From contig NZ_JABAIL010000003.1 in assembly GCF_012641475.1 (NCBI RefSeq), forward strand, positions 808,318 through 872,317: a stretch of 64,000 nt of DNA, written 5' to 3'. This document shows positions 1 to 9,531 of the stretch, one piece after another (the first letter of the stretch is position 1; each line of letters opens with the position of its first letter). Under the pieces are notes generated by a model that saw nothing but the letters and a program-made list of their open reading frames with translations, did no database searches and was not told the DNA's origin. Origin of the DNA: Flammeovirga agarivorans. GTDB taxonomy: Bacteria; Bacteroidota; Bacteroidia; Cytophagales; Flammeovirgaceae. Made by a program: the position numbers and the translations under genes.

Positions 1-2153
1 ACGGAGATGCATTATTTGTGGCAGGGCATTATGATGAAGCTTCGGCATGGTATCAGAAAGCACTGGATACCTCTACGGATAGACAACAGGTATATGAGAA
101 AATCAAAAATATTGAAGATATAAGAAACACACCGAAGAACATTTTTTATGATGTATCCGCCGTAAGTTTCAATTCAGAATTGGATGATTTTGGTCCTGTT
201 CCCTTTGAAAATGGGTTCCTATTTATATCGAATCGAAAAGGAGCTACAGGAAACAAGAAGTCAGCTTGGGATGGAAAAAGGTATCTAGATATTTTCTATG
301 TAGATTCAGCCGATACGGTTTCCAATTTCTCTAAAAAATTGAATACTAATTTTCATGAAGGATCAGCCTCAATTACTGAAAATGGGGACATGATTGCTTT
401 TACAAGGACTTCTAGAAAAGAGAAAGATGAAGCTGGAGTGAGTACTATTCAGATTTATATCTCTGAAAAAAATGACAAGGGAGAATGGGATAAACCGTAT
501 TCTTTTATATGGAATTCTGATGACTATTCAACGGGTCACCCATCCTTGACATTGGACGGGAGTCGTCTATATTTCGTTTCTGATAAAGAAGGAGGAATCG
601 GGGGAACAGATATTTATTATTCTGATAGGTCAGGGGATTCATGGTCCTCACCAATTTTATTAGGGAAAGATGTAAATACAGAAATGGATGAAAAATTCCC
701 TTTTATCAATAAGAAAAACCAATTATTTTTCTCCTCAAACGGTAGAGGTGGTTATGGTGGGTTAGATTTTTTTATGCAAGATATGAATCAGCCTACTCCA
801 ACGCCACATCATCTTAGGTATCCTTTAAATTCAAGTTTTGATGATTTCGGTGGAGGAGCCAATTCAACCGGAACAGCTTACATCTCTTCCAATAGAATCA
901 CCGAATTGGATTCTTCCATGAATGATAATATTTATGAGGTAGTCATCAATAAGTTTAAAGGTGTTGTGATTGATGCATTTACGCGTAAGCCTATTCCTAA
1001 TGTAGGTGTTATGATAAATGATACAAGGATTACTACATCAGATTCTTCTGGATATTTTGAAATTGATAAACAATATTGGACAGAAAAAAGTCAACTGATC
1101 GCATCACTTTCTGGCTATACTGCAGATACATTAAGTGGAGTAGAAACGGCAAAATTTATTGATAAAAATGAATTGTGTGTCTTAGAAATTGCTCAGCCAT
1201 ATGTTGAAGGCTATGTAAAAGATACAGTATCGATGAAAGCTGTACGGGCTAGAATTACAATCACAGAGCGACATACTGGAGAAAAGTTTGAAGTGTATCC
1301 TGATTCCACAGGGTATTACCGATTTGCCGCAAAGCCTGAGACATTTTATGATATGATTGCTGAGAAGCCTAAGTTCTTTTCTAGAAGAGCCGCAGTAAAT
1401 ACCGCTAATAATATGGTGTCGGAAAGAAACTTTGATGTCCGAGAAATTCAAGGTCAGAGAATAAGAATCTATTATGATTATGATAGGGCATTTATCAGAG
1501 ATGACGCCTCACATGCTTTAGATACAGTGGTACATGTACTCAGTTATAACCCAACAATAAAGATTGAACTCTCGGCACATACAGACAGTAGAGGATCAGA
1601 AAAGTATAATTTTAAGTTATCAGAAAGAAGAGCTCAGAAGGCTTATGAATATGTCGTTTCTAAAGGTATTTCACCAGAACGAATCACTTATAAAGGATAT
1701 GGTATGACAAGACCTGTGGTGGATTGTTTTGATAAGGAATGTACAGAAGAAGAACATCAATTGAACCGAAGAACAGAGTTTTATGTCACAGGATATTTTG
1801 ATGAAGAAGCTTATTATGGAGAGGATTATGATGAATTAGAAGGGAAAAACCAAGGCTTCTTAATGGTTGATACAGATGGTGAAATGATGCGTATCTCGAA
1901 AAGAAATATAACAGGTTCCTTAGCTACTTTAGAAGGTCAACTCTCTGGCTACGAAGTCACCATCAAAGATGATCAAGGAAAAATATTGAATACAAAAACC
2001 ACAGGAAGTGATGGTGTTTTCAACATCACTGTTGAAGATAAATACAAATATTCAATTGAAGTTTCAAAAGACGGAGAAACGATCAAAAAGTTAATTGTCA
2101 CCTCCAACAATTTTGATGAAAATAACACCTATGATGTTCTGCTTTACCTTTAA
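1..2153 (+). CDS. OmpA-family envelope protein with TPR and beta-propeller, PorE-like (5' truncated)
   Basis: The reading frame is open to the left edge of the window, so the true start and any lipoprotein signal are missing; the first internal start-like codon is the GTG at 18. Visible parts in order: the end of a TPR repeat (GHYDEASAWYQKAL), a WD40/PD40-type beta-propeller to about residue 310 with repeated FVSDKEGGIGGTDIYYS-like blades, a carboxypeptidase-regulatory-like fold (about 315-470), an OmpA C-terminal peptidoglycan-binding domain (about 490-605, with SAHTDSRGSEKYN and NRRTEF), and a further beta-rich tail of about 100 residues. This TPR-propeller-CRD-OmpA order is that of PorE of the type IX secretion system, which ties the machinery to peptidoglycan. 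Bacteroidota carry many paralogues with this layout, so the exact role is uncertain. Confidence 0.85.
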   Translation, partial: GDALFVAGHYDEASAWYQKALDTSTDRQQVYEKIKNIEDIRNTPKNIFYDVSAVSFNSELDDFGPVPFENGFLFISNRKGATGNKKSAWDGKRYLDIFYVDSADTVSNFSKKLNTNFHEGSASITENGDMIAFTRTSRKEKDEAGVSTIQIYISEKNDKGEWDKPYSFIWNSDDYSTGHPSLTLDGSRLYFVSDKEGGIGGTDIYYSDRSGDSWSSPILLGKDVNTEMDEKFPFINKKNQLFFSSNGRGGYGGLDFFMQDMNQPTPTPHHLRYPLNSSFDDFGGGANSTGTAYISSNRITELDSSMNDNIYEVVINKFKGVVIDAFTRKPIPNVGVMINDTRITTSDSSGYFEIDKQYWTEKSQLIASLSGYTADTLSGVETAKFIDKNELCVLEIAQPYVEGYVKDTVSMKAVRARITITERHTGEKFEVYPDSTGYYRFAAKPETFYDMIAEKPKFFSRRAAVNTANNMVSERNFDVREIQGQRIRIYYDYDRAFIRDDASHALDTVVHVLSYNPTIKIELSAHTDSRGSEKYNFKLSERRAQKAYEYVVSKGISPERITYKGYGMTRPVVDCFDKECTEEEHQLNRRTEFYVTGYFDEEAYYGEDYDELEGKNQGFLMVDTDGEMMRISKRNITGSLATLEGQLSGYEVTIKDDQGKILNTKTTGSDGVFNITVEDKYKYSIEVSKDGETIKKLIVTSNNFDENNTYDVLLYL

Positions 2154-2159
2154 TGTATA

Positions 2160-2194
2160 AAGGTCATTGACTCATTTTCTGAATCAATGACCTT
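2160..2194. terminator. Bidirectional terminator
   Basis: An 11-bp perfect inverted repeat (aaggtcattga / tcaatgacctt) with a 13-nt loop lies between the convergent ends of the OmpA-family gene and the small secreted protein gene. An AT-rich run follows on the plus side. Confidence 0.75.
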
Positions 2195-2199
2195 ATATT

Positions 2200-2637
2200 T
2201 TATTCATATGATTTTCTAAGCTTATCAGAGTGGAACTTTAATATTAAGGTTCCTTTTTTATTATATAATTCGACAGTTGCGGCATAACAACTACCTTCTT
2301 TTCTATATATGACTTTAGCAGTAGTAAATGTTTTAGAGTTGGTGATTTTGAATGCAGAAATAATATCTTCATTTTGATCACTAGAAACATCAGAAAGAAA
2401 CTCCCAATTATATAACTTTACTTGATTTTTATATTCATCCATAAGTAAGAGATAACTCTCTTCAACTTGCAGGAATTTGATTTCATTATTAGAAATTTCA
2501 TCGACCTCATCTACAAAAGTAGCAGTCGGTCGTTCCATGATATAGTATGGAGATTTTATATCAATGCTCTCTACACATTGGGAGAAAGCAGGTACACTAA
2601 AAAGTATCAAAGAGATATATAATAAAATAGATTTCAT
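2200..2637 (-). CDS. Small secreted protein of unknown function
   Basis: I do not recognise the family. The 145-residue product has a clear Sec signal peptide (MKSILLYISLILFSVPAFSQ), so it should be periplasmic or exported. The mature part is acidic, predicted largely beta, with two cysteines (CVES near the N-terminus and SCYAA near the C-terminus) that could pair. The gene is on the minus strand, about 110 bp downstream of the membrane-bound spermidine-synthase-like gene, and could be read from the same transcript. It ends at a bidirectional hairpin terminator. No T9SS sorting domain or lipobox is seen. Confidence 0.7.
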   Translation of the reverse strand: MKSILLYISLILFSVPAFSQCVESIDIKSPYYIMERPTATFVDEVDEISNNEIKFLQVEESYLLLMDEYKNQVKLYNWEFLSDVSSDQNEDIISAFKITNSKTFTTAKVIYRKEGSCYAATVELYNKKGTLILKFHSDKLRKSYE

Positions 2638-2748
2638 GAGATTTGATTTTTTAAAAGTATACCTTTAAATACGTTGATTCTCATTTTGTTGAGTAATAAT
2701 TATTTATCGATTTCTATAAAAATCAGCTTATTCTATTTTTCAGCTCAT

Positions 2749-5205
2749 TTACTCTGGGTTATACCAATTGTAATAATTATTAGAGTTATCATGCTCATAT
2801 AAATCAGTTAAGAGCATAGACCAAACGTCTCTTCTGCCGATATAACTAGCTAAACCTGCGTAATAAAATCGATGTAGATTTTCCCTTTCATAAGCAATTT
2901 CTTTTTGAAGAGATTCAGGTAAAATACTAAGGTCTTCTTGTTGATCTAATAATCTTGGGAGGATATCTGTAATTACTGATTTTTTAACCCACCCATCATA
3001 TTCTAAAATCGGGTGATTGTCAGTAACAGGGGCTGCATTTCTACTAAATACATGTAACCCATTTCTACCCATCACATAGGTGCTTAGAAATTGAGCTTCA
3101 TTATGAATGCCAATTTCATCCAACGCCTGTTTTACTTCAGGGTAAGCCAAACGTTTTCTTATTTGTTCTAAGTCAATATTCAAAGGTTGCATTGAACCAA
3201 TAACAAGCATTTCATGCATTTCTGTAGTCCATAAATTGGCGTAAGGGAACACATCAAGAATGGCCCTTACCATAGATGCAGAAGCTTCCTCCGTTTGTGT
3301 GGTTATCGGCCACCATTGTGCCATCATACCATTTTTTGATAATCGTTTTTTACATAATTCATAAAAATCTTTACTGTATAAATTATTAACACCAATAGCG
3401 GTTGGTGGAGGTGGTTCCAAAGTGATAAGGTCGTATACTCTATCTTCTTTCATTAATAGATGTCGACCATCTTGCACAAGAATTTCAATGGCTTTATTTT
3501 CTGATAACTGATAATTACCATTAAAATATTTGGTAGCTTCTACTACCTCAGGAAGAAGTTCTACCACTCGTCTTTCTTTTAATTCTGGAAATTGAAGAAG
3601 GGCTCCTGCAGTTATTCCAGTTCCCAGACCCACTACTAAAACAGATTCAGGTTTTCCATTAAATGTAATTAATGGGATAAGGGATTGAAGTCTCATGTAA
3701 CGAAGTGAAGGAAAGACATCGCCCGTATTGGAAACACCTTGGATATATAAACGGTTAAATTTGCGGGTATCATCTCCTTCTTCAACGACGGCAACTGTAT
3801 GTCCTATTCCTTCTTGGAAGAAAACGATATTACCACCTTCTTTTTGAAGGAGAAGATCAATAAATTTTGTTTTAGGTATAAAAAAGACGATAGATAGAAA
3901 CAGGATTAAACTAGGTGTGAGTTTTCTTAACGATTCAACCTGATAAAATGCTACAAAAGAAACGCCTAAGGAAAGAACAAATAGAAGAAATAAACTATAA
4001 ATAGTACCTAACGTCGGGAATAAAATAAAACCTGTAATTAAACTACCGAGTACTCCTCCAAACGTATTCCATGCCAATAACTTCCCACTATTCTCGGATA
4101 TATTCTTTCCGTCTGATACTATTACTGAAATAATCGGAAATAAAGCACCCATACAGATAGTGGGTATTAAAATAAAATAGCAGCTAATAAATAAAAACCG
4201 CCCCATCATTAATGCCCCCTTAGTGTCAAATACGGAATACATATAATTACCAAATTGCTCTTGAATTGTAATTATATTTTGATCAATAAATAACACTGAG
4301 AGAAGTGTCACAAAAAGCCCCGAGAGAGTGATTGTACCAAAAGCAAACCAGAGGTTTTTTATTTTATTGACGTATTTCCCTGCAATGAAATTACCAATAG
4401 ATAATCCTAAAAGGAATACACCCAACATAGTGGCAAAAGCATATGTTCTTGTATTTTGAAATTGAACTACTATTTGTCCCCACAGTATTTCTTGTGAAAG
4501 ACCGATAAACCCAGCGAGACCATACAATAGGTATCCAATATGAAATTTCCCTAATGGAGCATGTGCTGCTTTTATATACGTTTCTTTTTTCGCCTTAAGA
4601 AATAAAAATATCGTAAAAGCACTTAGTAAAAGGTTGATAAACCCTGCAAATATGGCTGCACCGATCACACCAAATACAGGTATTATTAAAAAAGGAGTTG
4701 ATAATGTTCCTACTATTGCTCCGGTGGTATTACTACCATAGAGGTAACCTATTTTCTTTCCCGTATTTTCTTCAGATGGTTTAGAGTATTTTAAAAGTGC
4801 TAAGAAAGTTCCACTCATAAAAAAGGCAGGGAGCGAAATGAGGAACCATGGAATCATATAAGCAAAAGCTCCCAAAGTATGTTCCATTTGAATGTATGTG
4901 GTCTCTCCATAAAAAAGAAGTAAGCTTATAGTAACCCCAAGAAACGCAGTCACTATTTCAAAAATAGCATAGTATAATAATGGAGAGTTATTCTTTTCTA
5001 CATACTTCCCTAAGATATAATTCCCGATTCCTAAGCCAGTAAAGAAGCCACTGATAACGATAGAAGTGGAGTAAATATCCACACCGATAACAATGCCTAA
5101 TTGTTTTACCCATAAGGTCTGAAATAAAAGAGAAGTGATTCCAGAAAGAAATAATAATAGAGAAAGTAATATTGTTCTTTGATATTGTTGTAGAGATCTG
5201 AGCAT
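2749..5205 (-). CDS. Membrane-bound spermidine synthase-like protein
   Basis: An 818-residue fusion of a polytopic membrane region (about 14 hydrophobic segments, residues 10-440, in two MFS-like halves) and a C-terminal Rossmann domain of the spermidine/spermine synthase type. The nucleotide-binding motif VLVVGLGTGITAGAL is followed by an acidic strand end (VVELLPEVVEA) and VQDGRHLL, as in aminopropyltransferases. Fused forms like this are widespread in Bacteria, usually annotated as fused MFS/spermidine synthase, and few have a proven substrate. The membrane half suggests transport or modification of a polyamine-like substrate at the inner membrane; that is inference. The start at 5205 gives a positively charged N-terminus right before the first membrane helix. 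Confidence 0.85.
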   Translation of the reverse strand: MLRSLQQYQRTILLSLLLFLSGITSLLFQTLWVKQLGIVIGVDIYSTSIVISGFFTGLGIGNYILGKYVEKNNSPLLYYAIFEIVTAFLGVTISLLLFYGETTYIQMEHTLGAFAYMIPWFLISLPAFFMSGTFLALLKYSKPSEENTGKKIGYLYGSNTTGAIVGTLSTPFLIIPVFGVIGAAIFAGFINLLLSAFTIFLFLKAKKETYIKAAHAPLGKFHIGYLLYGLAGFIGLSQEILWGQIVVQFQNTRTYAFATMLGVFLLGLSIGNFIAGKYVNKIKNLWFAFGTITLSGLFVTLLSVLFIDQNIITIQEQFGNYMYSVFDTKGALMMGRFLFISCYFILIPTICMGALFPIISVIVSDGKNISENSGKLLAWNTFGGVLGSLITGFILFPTLGTIYSLFLLFVLSLGVSFVAFYQVESLRKLTPSLILFLSIVFFIPKTKFIDLLLQKEGGNIVFFQEGIGHTVAVVEEGDDTRKFNRLYIQGVSNTGDVFPSLRYMRLQSLIPLITFNGKPESVLVVGLGTGITAGALLQFPELKERRVVELLPEVVEATKYFNGNYQLSENKAIEILVQDGRHLLMKEDRVYDLITLEPPPPTAIGVNNLYSKDFYELCKKRLSKNGMMAQWWPITTQTEEASASMVRAILDVFPYANLWTTEMHEMLVIGSMQPLNIDLEQIRKRLAYPEVKQALDEIGIHNEAQFLSTYVMGRNGLHVFSRNAAPVTDNHPILEYDGWVKKSVITDILPRLLDQQEDLSILPESLQKEIAYERENLHRFYYAGLASYIGRRDVWSMLLTDLYEHDNSNNYYNWYNPE

Positions 5206-5532
5206 TAATTTTTGGGGTTCAATTGGAGATAGTGAAATAGTTTATTGATGTATTGCTTAATTAAATTAATAAGAAAATCATCCTTTTCCAATAGTATAAT
5301 TTGTTGATTATAAGTAATAAATGTCAGTTATATTCTTTATGAAGTTTGTGATAAGATGATATGAATAGTACTCATTATAATTGATTGACGTTTTCATTGT
5401 GATATTAGTAGAAAAAGAAACTTTAATAATTCAACCATTAAAAAATCTCCTTTTATCTCATTAATTTATGTCATACTAAAACCCTTGAAATAAATAATTA
5501 ATTACAACCCAAGAACAATAACTCAATTGAAA
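5206..5532. other. Intergenic region between divergent genes
   Basis: There are 327 bp between the divergently read spermidine-synthase-like gene and the first sulfatase gene. I see no open frame of useful length. It must hold promoters for both directions. The only distinctive element is attgacgt at 5384-5391, the box that recurs upstream of other secreted-protein genes in this window. Confidence 0.6.
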
Positions 5533-7152
5533 ATGAATCTATTTAGAGCGAAACTATCTTTTATGTTCGCGTCTCTCTTTTTGATTTCAAGTATTGTTTT
5601 CAGTCAAAAGAAAAACAAAAAAGGAAAACAAGAGAAACCCAACATATTAGTAATGTGGGGAGATGATATCGGCTTATGGAATGTTAGTGCATATTCACAT
5701 GGACAAATGGGCTATACTACTCCTGGTATAGATCGAATAGCTAATGAAGGAGTTTTATTTACAGATTATTATGGAGAGCAATCTTGTACTGCTGGAAGGT
5801 CTTCTTTTATTACCGGACAATCTGGATTAAGGACAGGAATGACAAAAGTAGGGATGCCTGGTTTTCCACAAGGACAGGCCGATGATGATCTAACGATTGC
5901 TGAAGCATTAAAAAACCATGGCTATATGACAGGTCAGTTTGGTAAAAACCATCTTGGAGATAGTGATGCAAGTTTACCAACAAAACACGGATTTGATGAA
6001 TTTTATGGCTTCCTATATCACCTCAATGCAATGGAAGAGCCTGAATATGCGAATTACCCAAAGGACCCTGCCTACCTAAAAAAGTTTGGTCCAAGAGGCG
6101 TTTTAGATTGCACATCTGATGGCCCCGTAAATGATACTGGTCCCTTGACTGTAGAAAGAATTAAAACGATTGATGATGATTTAACAAAACGTACAAAAGC
6201 ATTTATGGATAAAGCCATCGAACAAGATAAACCATTCTTTGTTTGGTGGAATGCAGCAAAGATGCACTTCAGAACACATATAAAAGAAGAATCCAATGGC
6301 CTTTCGAGAAGAGGGTTTTATAATGATGGAATGGTAGAGCATTCAAATCATATCGGTGAGCTACTCAAATACCTTGATGAAAAAGGCATTGCAGATAATA
6401 CCATTGTTATCTATGGTACGGACAATGGTCCACAGACTAACTCTTGGCCTGATGGTGCAATTTCACCCTATCGAATGGAAAAGGAGACACAATATGAAGG
6501 AGCTTATCGAGTGCCATTTATGATCCGATGGACAGATGGAGGAATTACTGGAGGTAAAAAACTAGAAGGTATGGTGGCTCATCTCGATTGGTTACCTACT
6601 TTATTGGCAGCAGCCGGTGATACAGAAATCAAGGAAAAACTGCTCAAAGGAGATTATAAAGCCAATGGGAAAAACTTTAAAATTCATTTAGATGGATACA
6701 ATATGTTGCCCTATCTACAAGGTAAGGTAGATGAATCTCCTCGTAAATGGTTTATTTACCATACTTCTGAAGCGGAACCTGTTGCCGTTCGTCAAGACAT
6801 TGAAGGAAAAGAACAATTGATGTCTTTAAAGTGGGTATTTGGTGAACAAAGGGGAGTCAGTGGAGAGCTTTGGCAGGAACCTTTTACTTGGCTACGAATG
6901 CCTAAAGCTTTCGATCTAAAAATGGACCCATTTGAAAGGGCAGATTACGATTCTAATACTTATATGGATTGGTTTATCAATCAAATTCCATACATGTATG
7001 GAGCTATGGCCCATATGCAAGAGTATGTGATGACCTTTAAAGAATATCCTGCTTCGCAGAAACCAGGTTCATGGAAATTAAATGAGATCAAGCAAAAAAG
7101 TTATGAAATAGGTCCTGTAGGCCCTGGTGGCTCTACAAAATCAAAAGATTGA
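5533..7152 (+). CDS. Secreted type I sulfatase (arylsulfatase family S1), first copy
   Basis: A formylglycine-dependent sulfatase hydrolysing sulfate esters, probably on algal glycans. I place the start at ATG 5533, which gives the signal peptide MNLFRAKLSFMFASLFLISS; an in-frame TTG lies six bases upstream. Signatures: the N-terminal metal site PNILVMWGDDIG, the CxAxR maturation motif CTAGR at C85 (to be oxidised to formylglycine by a maturase not encoded here), the GQFGKNHLGD lysine/histidine region, and the YGTDNGP metal site. It is about 539 residues, normal for S1. It is closely similar over its whole length to the next gene, so the pair is a tandem duplication, and it heads a collinear run leading into the MoxR/Bat genes. 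The substrate cannot be read from sequence. Confidence 0.95.
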   Translation: MNLFRAKLSFMFASLFLISSIVFSQKKNKKGKQEKPNILVMWGDDIGLWNVSAYSHGQMGYTTPGIDRIANEGVLFTDYYGEQSCTAGRSSFITGQSGLRTGMTKVGMPGFPQGQADDDLTIAEALKNHGYMTGQFGKNHLGDSDASLPTKHGFDEFYGFLYHLNAMEEPEYANYPKDPAYLKKFGPRGVLDCTSDGPVNDTGPLTVERIKTIDDDLTKRTKAFMDKAIEQDKPFFVWWNAAKMHFRTHIKEESNGLSRRGFYNDGMVEHSNHIGELLKYLDEKGIADNTIVIYGTDNGPQTNSWPDGAISPYRMEKETQYEGAYRVPFMIRWTDGGITGGKKLEGMVAHLDWLPTLLAAAGDTEIKEKLLKGDYKANGKNFKIHLDGYNMLPYLQGKVDESPRKWFIYHTSEAEPVAVRQDIEGKEQLMSLKWVFGEQRGVSGELWQEPFTWLRMPKAFDLKMDPFERADYDSNTYMDWFINQIPYMYGAMAHMQEYVMTFKEYPASQKPGSWKLNEIKQKSYEIGPVGPGGSTKSKD

Positions 7153-7224
7153 TCAACTGATAAATATTCATAGACAATTTACATATATCCAAAAACAACA
7201 ATTATTTTATTTAATCAATTAATT

Positions 7225-8919
7225 ATGAGAAAGAACAGTATTAAAGTTCTACTCCTTTCTTTTATTACTCTACTGATTTGCAACTTCAATCTTTATGCTG
7301 AAAAGACAGAGAAGATTGAGAAAGACAAGCAACCAAATATTCTGGTCATGTGGGGTGACGATATTGGTCTTTACAATATCAGTTATTGGAATCGAGGATT
7401 GATGGGGTACTCTACTCCTAACATTGACAAAATTGCTAATGAAGGAATCGCCTTCACAGATTATTATGGAGAGCAGTCTTGTACAGCCGGGCGTTCTTCT
7501 TTTATCACAGGGCAATGTGGTTTACGTACAGGAATGACAAAAGTAGGTCTTCCCAAGGCTCCACAAGGGCAAGCAGCTGATGATATTACCATCGCAGAAG
7601 CTTTAAAAAACCTTGGTTATATGACCGGTCAGTTTGGTAAAAATCACTTAGGTGATAGTGATGCAAGTCTACCTACAAAACATGGTTTTGATGAGTTTTA
7701 TGGCTTCTTATATCATCTAAATGCAATGCAAGAGCCAGAAGATGCAGACTACCCTAGAGATCCTGAATTCTTAAAGAAGTTTGGACCAAGAGGTGTTTTG
7801 GATTGTACTTCTGATGGCCCTGTAAATGATACAGGACCGTTGACAATTGAAAGAATGAAAACGGTTGATGATGAAGTGAATGCCAGAGCAAAGAAGTTTA
7901 TCCAAAAAGCGGTCGATCAGAAGAAGCCGTTTTTCTGTTGGTGGAATGCTTCAAGAATGCACTTTATTACCCATGTCAAAAAGGAAAATAGAGGTATCTC
8001 CGGTCAAGGCTTTTATAATGATGCGATGATGGAACATGACCAACATGTTGGTGATATGCTCAATTTCTTAGAAGAGAAAGGGTTGACAGAAAATACTATT
8101 GTGATCTATGGTACAGACAATGGCCCTCACTATAATGCTTGGCCTGATGGTGCGATAACCCATTTCAGATCTGAAAAAGAGACCAATTGGGAAGGTGCCT
8201 ATCGAGTTCCAACATTTATCCGTTGGCCTGCAAAGTTTAAAGGAGGACAGGTATTAAATGGATTGATAGCTCATTTAGATTGGTTCCCAACATTGTTGGC
8301 GGCTGCAGGTGATCCAGACATTAAAGATAAATTAATGAAAGGAGGTTACGCTGCCAATAATAAGAAGTTTAAAGTCCATTTAGATGGATACAATATGCTT
8401 CCATATTTAACTGGAGAAGTAAAAGAATCTCCACGTAATTTCTTTATCTATCAAAATGCGGATGCTCAAATTGTGGCTTTACGTTACGAACAAAGGAATT
8501 ATGTCACAGGAAATTCCACATTTATGGCAGGAGGAGGTACAGGTGATACCCCTGGAACCTCTAAAGAAGGAATGTCTACCGCGTGGAAAATTGTATATGC
8601 AGAGCAAAGAGGAAAAACCATGGAGTTATGGGCAGAACCGTTTACTTGGCTTAGGATGCCAAAGATTTTCAATCTAAGGCGTGACCCATTTGAAAGGGCG
8701 GACCATAATTCAAATAACTACTGGACATGGTTTATCAATCACCCATTTGTTTTCTATGGAGGCAATGGGATAATCATGGAACATATTCAGTCGTACAAAG
8801 ATTATCCACCTTCTCAACGACCTGGTTCATTTACCATGGATGGAGCATCAGAAATGGTGTACAAAAACTTTGGAATGGGACCTGGTGGTTCAACAGGGGA
8901 AGGAATTCAAAATAAATAA
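7225..8919 (+). CDS. Secreted type I sulfatase (arylsulfatase family S1), second copy
   Basis: Tandem paralogue of the preceding sulfatase, 564 residues, with a signal peptide ending near LYAEK. The same signatures are present: PNILVMWGDDIG, CTAGR with the formylglycine Cys at C86, GQFGKNHLGDSD and YGTDNGPHYN. The main difference is an insertion of about 20 Gly-rich residues (MAGGGTGDTPGTSKEG) in the C-terminal subdomain that frames the active site, which could alter substrate choice. Only 72 bp separate it from the first copy, so co-transcription is likely. The C-terminus ends in MGPGGSTGEG, close to the first copy's VGPGGSTKS. Confidence 0.95.
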   Translation: MRKNSIKVLLLSFITLLICNFNLYAEKTEKIEKDKQPNILVMWGDDIGLYNISYWNRGLMGYSTPNIDKIANEGIAFTDYYGEQSCTAGRSSFITGQCGLRTGMTKVGLPKAPQGQAADDITIAEALKNLGYMTGQFGKNHLGDSDASLPTKHGFDEFYGFLYHLNAMQEPEDADYPRDPEFLKKFGPRGVLDCTSDGPVNDTGPLTIERMKTVDDEVNARAKKFIQKAVDQKKPFFCWWNASRMHFITHVKKENRGISGQGFYNDAMMEHDQHVGDMLNFLEEKGLTENTIVIYGTDNGPHYNAWPDGAITHFRSEKETNWEGAYRVPTFIRWPAKFKGGQVLNGLIAHLDWFPTLLAAAGDPDIKDKLMKGGYAANNKKFKVHLDGYNMLPYLTGEVKESPRNFFIYQNADAQIVALRYEQRNYVTGNSTFMAGGGTGDTPGTSKEGMSTAWKIVYAEQRGKTMELWAEPFTWLRMPKIFNLRRDPFERADHNSNNYWTWFINHPFVFYGGNGIIMEHIQSYKDYPPSQRPGSFTMDGASEMVYKNFGMGPGGSTGEGIQNK

Positions 8920-8929
8920 TTAACTAAAT

Positions 8930-8955
8930 GCCCCATTCGTAATAACGAGTGGGGC
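8930..8955 (+). terminator. Hairpin after the sulfatase pair (terminator or processing site)
   Basis: A 10-bp stem (gccccattcg / cgagtggggc, with one G-U pair) and a 6-nt loop sit 10 bp after the second sulfatase stop. No T-run follows (tactattgat), so it may be a processing or partial attenuation site that lets the downstream genes be read at a lower level. Confidence 0.5.
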
Positions 8956-8976
8956 TACTATTGATTAATAAACAAA

Positions 8977-9513
8977 ATGAGACCATTACTTCTTTTGACT
9001 TTTTCATTGATGACTTTTCATGTGCTTGGCCAGGCCTATTTGATTGGCTCACCCTTTGAAAAGGAGATGAAATCGGAATCTTCAGAGAAAAATGAAATGA
9101 CCGCAGCTGTGCACCCTGCCTTTTTTAATTCCAATGATGTGATTGAGGAAGAAGGTGCTCCTGCTTTCTTAGGGGATTATATCAAAACATTTAATCAAGC
9201 AATTAACAATAAAGACATACAACAGCTTTCTAATTACTTTGATGGAGCACAACATCTCATCAATCACGAAGATCAATTAACAAAGTATATTGATAACTTT
9301 TTATGTGGATTTGAAGAGGAAAAAAAGTACAATGGGACGAAATGCATCACTCTTGAACAAGTAATGAAATCAGAAACCGTTTCACATAAGCTCTTGGGAG
9401 ATAAAACATTAATTATCAAGCAAAAACTGAAAACTAAAGAAAAGAAAAATATAATGATCGAATTAGTACTTCAGCTTACGAGTACTAGTCCCAAGTTTAT
9501 AGGAACGATGTAA
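8977..9513 (+). CDS. Small secreted protein between the sulfatases and moxR
   Basis: A 178-residue product with a signal peptide (MRPLLLLTFSLMTFHVLGQ). After a low-complexity acidic linker the remaining 120 residues (FLGDYIKTFNQAINNKDIQQ ... YFDGAQHLI ... LVLQL) have the helix-then-sheet pattern of small NTF2-like proteins and loosely recall the DUF4783 group of Bacteroidota, but I cannot assign it firmly. It lies 18 bp ahead of moxR, so it is probably in the same transcript as the MoxR/Bat genes. It has no lipobox. Confidence 0.7.
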   Translation: MRPLLLLTFSLMTFHVLGQAYLIGSPFEKEMKSESSEKNEMTAAVHPAFFNSNDVIEEEGAPAFLGDYIKTFNQAINNKDIQQLSNYFDGAQHLINHEDQLTKYIDNFLCGFEEEKKYNGTKCITLEQVMKSETVSHKLLGDKTLIIKQKLKTKEKKNIMIELVLQLTSTSPKFIGTM

Positions 9514-9531
9514 TGGAGATCAACCAAGAAT